This document shows, piece by piece, positions 52,248 through 60,500 of a DNA stretch of 64,000 bases. The DNA comes from Leishmania infantum JPCM5. Lineage: Eukaryota > Euglenozoa > Kinetoplastea > Trypanosomatida > Trypanosomatidae. The DNA is taken from contig NC_009395.2 in the NCBI RefSeq assembly GCF_000002875.2, positions 317,501-381,500 on the forward strand. Direction: 5' to 3'. The number at the start of each line of letters is the position of its first letter. Positions within the stretch are counted from its first letter, which is position 1. Made by a program: the position numbers and the translations under genes. The notes under the pieces were generated by a model. That model saw nothing but the letters and a program-made list of their open reading frames with translations. It had not been told where the DNA came from and made no database searches.

Positions 52248-52765
52248 CTGATGACGAGGGGACAACGCCCCGCAGGGCGTGGCGTCTCAGGGTGCAGTGC
52301 AGCAGCCCCACCTACCCCTGCCAGTGCTCAACCGCTTCTCGTGGCGGCAGGGCGTGAGGTCCTGGACGGCGTTGCGTGGGGGAGGGGCGACCTGCCAGGG
52401 CGAACACGCTTCTGCGATCGATATGGTGGGCAGAGCGTCGGCGTGACTCGAGCGTCTCCCACCCCCGGCCCTCACACTGTCTACTGGCGTGGGGGTGCCT
52501 GAGTGCCACCCGCGAGGAGGATGCACGACGTGGCGACCTGCCTGATGGGGGAGCGGCTGTGAGGCGACATGCGAGGCGGCGGATTTGTAGAGTCTGGGGC
52601 AGAGGCCGTGCTGCGATGACTGGGTCCGCATCGCTGTAACGCGCGTGTCTAGGGCTGCTGCGCGCGACGTGATGGGCGCCTGTGGGGCAGGCCGTGTGGT
52701 GGTGGTGGTGGTGTCGAGGGGAGCACTGACCTCATGCTGTATGGCAGAGAAGGAACAGGTTGGAA
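52248..52765 (+). mobile_element. SIDER-like short retroposon, copy B
   Basis: Nearly identical to copy A (37081) and copy C (62134), differing from A at only a few bases in the first 60 (for example T to C in 'gtggcgtctc' and C to T in 'cagtgcag'). It has the same hairpin and the same 264-nt internal open frame (52376-52639). It extends 14 bases beyond copy A ('ggaacaggttggaa'), shared with copy C. It lies 160 bp after the stop codon of the SHOCT-PUB gene, in the sense orientation, where SIDER-type elements are known to reduce mRNA stability in Leishmania. Confidence 0.85.
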
Positions 52766-53605
52766 GAAACATCTTGGATGAAAAGAGCCGCAGCACGCAC
52801 ACGCTCTGTGCGCGCCGCAGTGAAATCAAAACAGGCGAAAAAGGGCCACCGGCAGAACGGGGACGGTGTGTGGAGTTTCCTTTTCTTGCCATACGAAGCG
52901 TCGCCTATGCAGCACTGCCGTGACGCGGAAGGAGGCCCGGGATGTCAAGTCGGACGCCACGAGCACCGCTGCCCCAAGCGTCGCGCGCCGAGTAACCGTC
53001 TGAATGCCCCACCGATTGGGCAAGTTAGGTGGGGGCTGCTGAGGGAGTGACACCTCTCGACCTGCTTCGCGGCTTCATCCACTGTCCTCGCTTCTACCCA
53101 CTCTCGTTTTCTGTCTCCGACGTTTGCCGCTTCTCTTCGCCCCCCCCCCCTCCCCCTCCCCTGCCCCCGGCTGGTGCGTGTCATGATGCGCGCGCGTGCC
53201 GTGAGAAAGGGGAGGGGACTTCAACTCCTTCCGGCCTCACGCACTCCTTCCACAAGCGACACCCTTTCCAACGGAACCTTGGCACTCGTTGCCGGTGTGT
53301 GGCGCTGTGGTAAAGGGCGGCTGAACATGAACGTTTCGTGTCTCCCGTGGCGTCGTTTACTCATCCCACGAGGTAGGCAGATAGCGTTCAGAGATTTCAT
53401 CGAGGGCGACCCCCCCCTCGGCGTTTGCCGGTTGCGATTCTTGAATCATGCGTGCTGGAATTTGTGCGGCTCGGTGGGCGTTTCCGGTCCCTTGTCCAAA
53501 AAAACTCGCCGGGCTCGGGGTGGCGAAGAGGTGAAAGTCCCTCCGGCCCACCTGAAGGGCAACCTCCACAGCCGACATTGGGGGGCCCCTCCCGCGAAAA
53601 AACTC
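52766..53605 (+). other. Intergenic region before the Pol III cluster
   Basis: No gene is supportable. It contains a C-rich run at about 53139-53160. Six consecutive A residues at 53597-53602 read as a T-run on the minus strand, directly after the 3' end of the minus-strand tRNA-Met, and fit a Pol III terminator. Confidence 0.5.
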
Positions 53606-53678
53606 TGCGACCGGTGAGGATCGAACTCACGACCTTGGGATTATGAGACCCACGCGCTGCCGACTGCGCTACGCTCGC
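53606..53678 (-). tRNA. tRNA-Met (CAT), elongator type
   Basis: On the minus strand a 73-base cloverleaf can be drawn: acceptor GCGAGCG/CGGTCGC (six pairs, with a G-G mismatch at the fifth), D arm GCGC/GCGC, anticodon stem TGGGT/TCCCA with loop CTCATAA (anticodon CAT), variable AGGTC, and T arm GTGAG-TTCGATC-CTCAC with discriminator A. The TTC in the T loop is typical of the elongator rather than the eukaryotic initiator tRNA. A T-run follows it on the minus strand (53602-53597). Confidence 0.95.
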
Positions 53679-53753
53679 TCGTCTTCAAGTGAATAAAGAA
53701 TGTGGACTTAAACACAAATTACCTATTTCCTTTGCATAGACAGGAACGAGCGT

Positions 53754-53825
53754 GTCCGTGTGGCTCAATGGAAGAGCATCTGACTACGGATCAGAGGGTT
53801 GCAGGTTCGAATCCTGTCACGGATG
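53754..53825 (+). tRNA. tRNA-Arg (ACG)
   Basis: A 72-base cloverleaf: acceptor GTCCGTG/CACGGAT with discriminator G, D arm starting GGCTC, anticodon stem TCTGA/TCAGA with loop CTACGGA (anticodon ACG, read as ICG after modification), and T arm GCAGG-TTCGAAT-CCTGT. It is transcribed divergently from the tRNA-Met gene, with 75 bp between their 5' ends. The internal A box (GTGGCTCAATGG) and B box (GGTTCGAATCC) are intact. Confidence 0.97.
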
Positions 53826-53887
53826 AATTTTCCGGGCCTGGCAAACACCGCGGGCCCCATCTCTCCTAACCGTGGGGTGGCTCCGTT

Positions 53888-54005
53888 GAGTACGACCACA
53901 CTTGAGTGAAAACACCATATCCCGTCCGATTTGTGAAGTTAAGCACTCACAGGCTCCGTTAGTACTGAGGTCAGTGATGACTCGGGAACTCGGAGTGCCG
54001 TACTC
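53888..54005 (+). rRNA. 5S ribosomal RNA
   Basis: About 118 bases, from GAGTACGACC to the pairing 3' end GTACTC. The helix I ends (GAGTAC/GTACTC) pair perfectly. The internal control region is recognisable, with 'GTGAAGTTAAGCACTCACAGG' as the typical loop B/helix III stretch (written here in part: GAAGTTAAGCACTC). The sequence style matches trypanosomatid 5S rRNA, which in Leishmania is dispersed among tRNA genes rather than in one tandem array. It starts 62 bases after tRNA-Arg. Confidence 0.95.
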
Positions 54006-54013
54006 CTTTTTTT
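54006..54013 (+). terminator. Pol III terminator after 5S rRNA
   Basis: A CTTTTTTT run directly at the 3' end of the 5S gene is the usual Pol III stop. Confidence 0.8.
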
Positions 54014-54972
54014 CATCCCCTGAGCTACCGTCGTGGCGATGAAAGGGATGTGACCGCACCTTTTCCTCAGCGGAGGGTGGGAAGCGGCCGGTGCCAAAGC
54101 TCTCATCGCGCACACAGAACAATGCCATTTCCGCCAGTCGTTTTTGTCGCTTTGCTTTCGGGCTGGCCGCCTCTGAAGAACATTGCGCACATATACCCCC
54201 CCCCCCTCTTCCGCCAGCGCTCCTTTTGTGTGATGCCTTCTGCTTCCCCCCCCGCTCCGCTTCTCACTGGGGAACTTGAATCCCCCTCTTACCAGCACGG
54301 GAGGGCAACATGACAAGTGGCAGCCAAGGGCTCGTCCACTCTCGGCTGCGTTTGGTTTCCAGCAGATTTGGATGCCGGGAGCTGAGTCAGTTATCATTGC
54401 GAGACAATGGGTTTAATTTCTGGCGCCTGATCCAGATTTGCGAAGTGACGGAAACTGTGCCGCGCGGCTTTCTGGCGTGACATCTGTCGCCCCTCAACAT
54501 GGTGTAACATGCAATCTGATGCTTTGCACTTGTTTTAGTACACAAGTTTCTCTACAGTCAAGCGTAGTACAGGCGCTTATTATTAATCTTTTTGTTTGCT
54601 TTCGCCTCCTTCAACTATAACCACGCGCTATCAAAGAAATTTCGGCCGGCACTTTAAGGCATCTCCAGTGGACTAGTCCCTGTACTATATACAAGGCTCT
54701 TCTTTTTTCCAGCGGAGGTCTGCATGCCCCCAAAAAGAACTTGGGAATGCCTTCTGATGCAAATCGGACAACTAACACTATCTGTCGAGAAACTACTGGC
54801 ATAGCAATGTTTCACTCACTCCCTTTCCAATGCCTCGCCGTTCCACATCCTTTTCCTTGTTCTGGTCAACAATTGCAGCACTTCAATTCCAACTTTGAGG
54901 TGTCATACTATTCTCTCAGGTTTAGCATCTCCTTTTTCTACACATATATATAAGTATATATATTTGCTGTAA
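54014..54972 (+). other. AT-richer intergenic region after the Pol III cluster
   Basis: No gene is supportable. From about 54350 the sequence becomes distinctly AT-rich (for example 54520-54620 and 54930-54965) compared with the preceding 50 kb. It may hold the start of a new transcription unit. A TA-rich run lies at 54942-54963 just before the next coding sequence. Confidence 0.55.
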
Positions 54973-56319
54973 ATGTCTTCTTTTTTGCAGCGCCTAAAAA
55001 GCGGTGCAATTGTGGTCGACAACACCGCGGCACCCGACAACGCTGGCGTAGTTGTTCGCCGACTAGAGAAGAAGGTCTTGTCCCAGCCCATAGAGCAGCT
55101 GGGGATCACCTTTGGAAGTGATGCAGAGGTGACAAGGGTTGCGCCTCACTCGCCAGCCGCCGCCGCTAACATCCCGGTTGGCTTTATGGTCTTTGACGTA
55201 AATGGTGATTTCGTAGAAAATGAGCAGCAATTCATTGAGGCTGCGCGCAAGAGCATTAACCTCACAATAAAGCTTCAGAATACATCTGGCATGTCAGAAC
55301 TTATCGCGCGAGTCTTAGAGGATGATGATCGGCGTGCAAGTGGTGCGATTTCAACCTCCGCTCTGGACTTCGATGAGCTGCTGCGCACAACACCGCGCTT
55401 CAATTTCCTTTCCGGTGACCACCCGCTTTTTCGCCGCTACAACAAGCGACTTTCTCAGCAGCGCCAAGCAGCGGCGCTGATTGCTCAAAGAACTGCAGAG
55501 GCAGAGCTTCAGCGGCAAGCGGAAATCAAGGAGCGCCTTAGAAAAGCTTTGGAGGAGGAAGCCGCTGTACAGAAGAAAAAAGAGCAGGAGAAAGCGGAGC
55601 TCCAGCGGATGAGAGCGGCGCAGGAGCCGGCGCGGTTCGTGCCCGAAGAGCCTTTTCTGAAAATTATCAAGGATGAGAGCTCTTTTGGTCAAGTGGAGCG
55701 GGAGCTCAAGAAACCCGAACCCGCTGCTGAACCGAAGGTAGAGAGCAAGGCAGAAGTTGCCACATCAGAGGATATCACGAATACTGCAACAGGGGCATCG
55801 ACGACGCTGTCAAACGACGTAGCTGCGACAATATCAGCAGAAGAGCTGCTGGTGCTTGTTGGTGTGCCTACCGAAACTATGGAAACGACAACACCTGCCT
55901 TAGAGGACCTTGCCGAGGCTATTGCGCTGCCCCCATCAGGAAATACAACCACTTACGTGGCCCTCCCGGCCGAGGAGTACACGCTCTGTTCTGGTGAGCG
56001 GGTAGTTAGTATTATAAAGAAACGCTCTGGCCCGATTCCCGCACCACCGCCTGGAAAGCCACCTGTGATCAACAAAGCTGCCGCCAGCCGTCTCAATGAA
56101 CCGGCCAAAAGAGTAAAACCTGTTGAGAAAATGGTGCGCAATCGCACCCCTTCCAATGAACAGCCGTACAAGAGTCGGCACCGCTCGCGATCACCGCGCT
56201 CGCGACGGAGGAGCGAGAGGGACCACTCGTCGAAAGAGCGTTCACGACGCCATCGGCGTGATGAGCCGTCCACACATCGGCATCACAAAAACTCGCGCGA
56301 CTCAAAGCATCGGCGCTAG
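54973..56319 (+). CDS. PDZ-domain protein with C-terminal RS (SR-type) domain
   Basis: A 448-aa protein. Residues ~32-105 match a PDZ domain: 'QLGITFGSDAEVTRVAPHSPA', then 'VGFMVFDVNGDFVEN' and a closing 'INLTIKLQ' strand, with 'LGITF' at the carboxylate-binding loop position. Residues ~165-225 are a charged Glu/Lys/Arg/Gln coiled coil. Residues ~240-330 are acidic and Thr/Ala-rich. Residues ~385-448 are an RS-type tail (SRSPRSRRRSE, KERSRRHRRDE) of the kind found in SR and SR-related splicing factors, which are nuclear and SRPK-phosphorylated. No RRM is present, so RNA binding would be indirect. The 5' end is odd: the ATG is followed at once by a pyrimidine tract and GCAG (AG at 54989-54990), itself a plausible trans-splice acceptor. 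Codon third positions are more AT-rich than in upstream genes. Confidence 0.92.
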   Translation: MSSFLQRLKSGAIVVDNTAAPDNAGVVVRRLEKKVLSQPIEQLGITFGSDAEVTRVAPHSPAAAANIPVGFMVFDVNGDFVENEQQFIEAARKSINLTIKLQNTSGMSELIARVLEDDDRRASGAISTSALDFDELLRTTPRFNFLSGDHPLFRRYNKRLSQQRQAAALIAQRTAEAELQRQAEIKERLRKALEEEAAVQKKKEQEKAELQRMRAAQEPARFVPEEPFLKIIKDESSFGQVERELKKPEPAAEPKVESKAEVATSEDITNTATGASTTLSNDVAATISAEELLVLVGVPTETMETTTPALEDLAEAIALPPSGNTTTYVALPAEEYTLCSGERVVSIIKKRSGPIPAPPPGKPPVINKAAASRLNEPAKRVKPVEKMVRNRTPSNEQPYKSRHRSRSPRSRRRSERDHSSKERSRRHRRDEPSTHRHHKNSRDSKHRR

Positions 56320-57546
56320 GATTCCTTCTCTTGGGGGCTCTTGGTGGTCTGCAGTTTAGAGACATGGATTTGTCGAGCAGTGCGCTGTGCAGAGGGATGG
56401 CCTCTCCAGAATCTCTTTTGCTTTTGGTACGAAAAGTGTGGGACGCTTCGTTAGCTAGTTTTCCTGTATTGTGGAAACGCGCTTTAGCGCGCCGGATATT
56501 TGTGGCCTGTGGCACAACTACCACTATATATACCTATGTCTTGTCGATATCAGTCAATAGGCAGTGTGAAGGGAATAACCGCGCAGGGTTGAATGCTCTC
56601 TTCTGAACGGTGGTGCACTTCTCATAGTTCTTAATTATCAACTTTTTTTTTACGTGCGGGGTAGGTGTTGTCTGTACGTTTTGATTCACGTTGTAATATA
56701 TATATATATATATATATGATGTCTTTCTATTATCGGCGCTGCAGCTCCTTGCTTTCTTAAAGCACGATTAAACGAGTAACGATTAAATGTAGTCTGTGGT
56801 GCGGTGTCTCATCTGCGGAAACTGCTCTTTTCTCCTGGTTTGCGAAAAGCACCTTATTGGCCTCTCTGGGAGTTATCCGCCGATCACAAAGAAGGAAAAC
56901 GGACTTTCTTTTGGAGCACCTCTAGCCCTCAGGGTTTCGCTAACTGCACCCACTAATTTGCAGTGGCCTTGCTCGGGCCTCTGATGACTTTCCCTGCCCC
57001 ACTCCGTAGTGAGTCATGTCCTTTAGGGCTGGAAGTATCGCATATGTGCTTCAAAGTTCACACGCCTCCCAAAGAAAACAACCAAAAAGGAACCTGTCTT
57101 ATGTGTGCACTCTTTCGCTCTGTACATGCTTCACTTGGTACTTTACTTGTCTGTCCTTTATCACCTCCTTTTGTCAAACCTTTCTCTCGACGAGTGCAAA
57201 TACGACAATTATTGAAGCAGAGGTACACGGTAATAAAGCCTCAAAATCTGCCTCTGTGATTCCCTCACTTACTGTCACACACAACTTTTGTGCATATATA
57301 CGACAAGCAAACACACAAATAAACAGAGCTTGCTCTTTGCATATCTCGGGGACTCCAAGCGCTGAGGGTGTGCAGTTTTCTTTTTTTCCTTCAGCTTGTG
57401 CATTAGTTTCTTTTTTTTTCTAGCTTCACTAGTTTTCCCCCTTTTTGAGGTTTCACATGAGAGACTTTTTTTTTTGGAAGTCATGGTATATTTTCCTTCA
57501 CCATTAGGTCTCTTCGTTCCCCTTTGCACTAGCACTTTCATGTGAA
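56320..57546 (+). other. AT-rich intergenic region
   Basis: No gene is supportable. It holds a TA microsatellite (56696-56717) and several poly-T tracts. Candidate trans-splice acceptors for the next gene are the tract ending in AG at 57422-57423 and the T-run ending in AG at about 57479-57480. Confidence 0.6.
56696..56717 (+). repeat. TA dinucleotide microsatellite
   Basis: About 11 TA units in the AT-rich intergenic region between the PDZ-RS gene and the 1453-aa gene. Confidence 0.85.
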
Positions 57547-60500
57547 ATGGCACATCACACTGATAAGTCGCGTCAACACTACGCCAAGATAAGCGCTCTT
57601 GCTCTTGATAACTCAAGTCAATATGAGGAGCAGTGGGCGAGAATGCAATCAGTTGACCTCAATTACTTGCAACAGAAGTCAAACGAATGTATTGAGAATC
57701 GGCATGCACCATCTAGCTTGTACCCCACCTACGCGTGCCGCCAGGCTACCATGGCCGCTCCTCAAGAAAGTTACTTTACGCGTTTTGTGCCGAACGGATC
57801 GTCGCCTGCACGAAGAAGCGAACTCGCCAGCCGAATCGTCGCGCAGAGAAACTACTTCTCCCACTGCAGGAAGCCCCTGGAGTGTGGCGGGGCACTTTCT
57901 CTACAGCAACTTTCCCAGTTCCCTTCGGCCGCGTCATCACAGAAGGGAGGCAGTGCTTCCGTGTTTTTCGATGAAGAGCGTTTCGATGAGATCCATGTAG
58001 TCTTCATCAACGGTGAGCCACATCGAGTAAGTGGGGGTCACCAGAGCGAACGTACGCTCTACGGGTTAGACTCTCCAACCGCTGCCATTCGAGATGCAGT
58101 GGCAGCCGCTGCTGCAAACCAAGCCGAAAAATCGAATGCCGTATCTTCCTCAGGAGGACTACAAAAAAGACCGCATGGATCCCAGCAGCAGAGTTCTACC
58201 ACCAGTCATGTTGCAGAACCCAAGAGGCAAATAGCTGGTTGCAATGGCACATGTAAAAAACAGCACGGAAAAGGTAGTACTTCCCCTGACATGTACCGCG
58301 ACTACCTTTCTCCATCTGGAAGGCTCTACCGCGTTTTCCGTCTCCAAAAGCGGCACCTTCCACCCATCGGGGTGAGTGAGAAAGCCAAGGGCTTCTCATC
58401 CCATGCGAAAGGTGCGAAAGAGGCATCACGAACCAAAAAGCCAAGGAATCGCGAGCCAGCTGAATATGACCGTGACATCGACGGCAGGCACGAGCTGAGG
58501 GAAGAGCGAGTAGCAGCAGACCACCGCAGCGGCGGGAGGAAGCTGGTAAAAGATGACAAGGCAGTGCTACCTGTGTGGAAAAGGCGCATAGCAAAGCCGC
58601 ACAAGTCTCACGAAGCTTCAAAAAATGTGCGAGGCAAACGCAATGGACGGCGGCAGCTCGATGCTGCCTCTCATCAGAACAGCTGCGCCACAAAGCATAA
58701 ATGCAGACACTGCCAACGTAATTTGAACTCAACATCTCCGAGAAATGCGTCATCTGAGTCGTCCTCGTCGTGGCTGCTTTCTCCCTCAGCGAGCCCATCT
58801 GAAGATATCGCGGACACGCGCACAGGCGATCGTGATTGTGATGGTGCTTCATCATGCAGGGAGCGCTGCCAGCGTTCCCATGACCATCATGGTGCGTCCC
58901 AGAACAACAGAGCAGATCGCCGGCTTCCACCAGTCGGAGGGGACCAGTGGCACTGTCCAGTGGCCCCTCCGCCTTCGCATCCCCCCCGTCGCCCGCGTGA
59001 TGCGCATAGGCGCAGAAGTCAACACCGCGAAGGCGGGAGACACGTCACGAAACGAAGAGGAAGTCGTAGCGACGTTCTTTCCGACTCGAGTGAGCTATCG
59101 TCATCGCTTTCTGACTCTGCCGTTTGTGTTTGGTCCTCTTTGTCTAGTAGCATCGATAGGGCGAGTGACATGTCCGACTGTGTGGTGATGGATAAGCCGC
59201 AGCGGAGCCCATCGGAGGAGCACTGGCAGCAGAGGGGCACTGCACGGCGCAGACGCGCGGGAAGTGCATCACCGCTCATTTCGGAGGGCGATGACAAGGA
59301 TCAAGAGCTGTTTGAATGCGCAAACAGCTGCTTGAGTGACAGAGACCCGGAGTGGGAGGATGCGGACTCTACTTCATCTCCCTCCTCGTCCACGTCGCCG
59401 TCATCTTCGGAGCTGAGTTCACCTTCAACGTGGAGGGCTGAGGTGCGGAGGCCGCGAGGCCGCGACGGTCGCCGACGTCATCGCCGCAGCGCTCACTCAC
59501 CTCCATCTCCGTCGCACAAAGGGGGAAGGCCGGGCGCGAGGGGTTCTGCCTCAAATCGTCATCGAAGGCGCGATGGGTGCAAGGCGCGGAACATGAGGAG
59601 GCCCGTCTGTTCACCATCCTCGCCGAGCTTGTCAAGTGATGATTCTGATTCAGACGGGAGCCCCGGCAAACCCCGGGCGCGCTCCAGAGCTGCCCACGCG
59701 ACACAGAGCCGGCTCCACTCACGTACTCTGCCGCCCATCGTCCACGCAGTTGTCCCAGCTCACCCGCCAAGGGTGCTGCCACCTTTGATGGAGGAGGTGC
59801 TGCCAAATACCCGCTATGCTACGTCTGCGGCAACGCCGCTGGCACAGAGACTACAGATGGCCCAGGCGACTGACGCCATCCACCGCTGCGCGAGCCCGGC
59901 CGTCCCGCCACCACGCACAGAGCAGGGCACGGTCGACAAAGGAGTAGGCCAGTCCCACGGCACGGTTGACCCGACGCGGCGCGCGTACCAGAAGATGCCC
60001 ACATCTCCGCTGCAGGTGAACCGTTTCTGTGACTTGGTGACCCCGTCTGTCGCGTCATCTGGCCCCGTCTGCACGTCGTCACAGGCTGACGACAGCAACA
60101 AGGGGGGCGCGTCTCCACAGCAGCAGTCTCACAAGACGGGGGAGCCGACACCATCACCGGCAACGGAGCCGCTGGACTTGGACTACATTACAGAGCACGT
60201 GCTAAGGGTCATTCAGAACCGTTTGGCCGGCAAAGACAACGCGCGCGAGGACGCCGCTGCGACAGCGTTGCGCAAGCGCGAGGCAGTGGGGCGCGAGCGT
60301 GCTGGTCAGGAGGAGGTAAGAGAGGCCGCGAAGCGGGCAGCTGAGCAAGTGCGGCTGCGTGATCTTCTCCGAGAGGCCCAGCAAGAGGCACGTCAGGCGC
60401 GAGAGGAACAGCTATCCTTGACCAGTCTAACGGACTTTCTGCGGCTTGCGCTCGCACAGGTCACCCGTCTCATGGAACATGGCGACGGCGCCGGCGATGA

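Noticed and set aside
53380..53600. Possible snRNA or snoRNA upstream of the minus-strand tRNA-Met
   Set aside because: Trypanosomatid snRNA genes often sit next to divergent tRNAs, but no Sm site, C/D or H/ACA boxes could be recognised, and the tRNA 3' end, not its 5' end, faces this region.
54330..54480. Possible additional small RNA gene downstream of 5S rRNA
   Set aside because: Short inverted segments are present, but no cloverleaf, no A/B box pair and no T-run terminator could be assembled.
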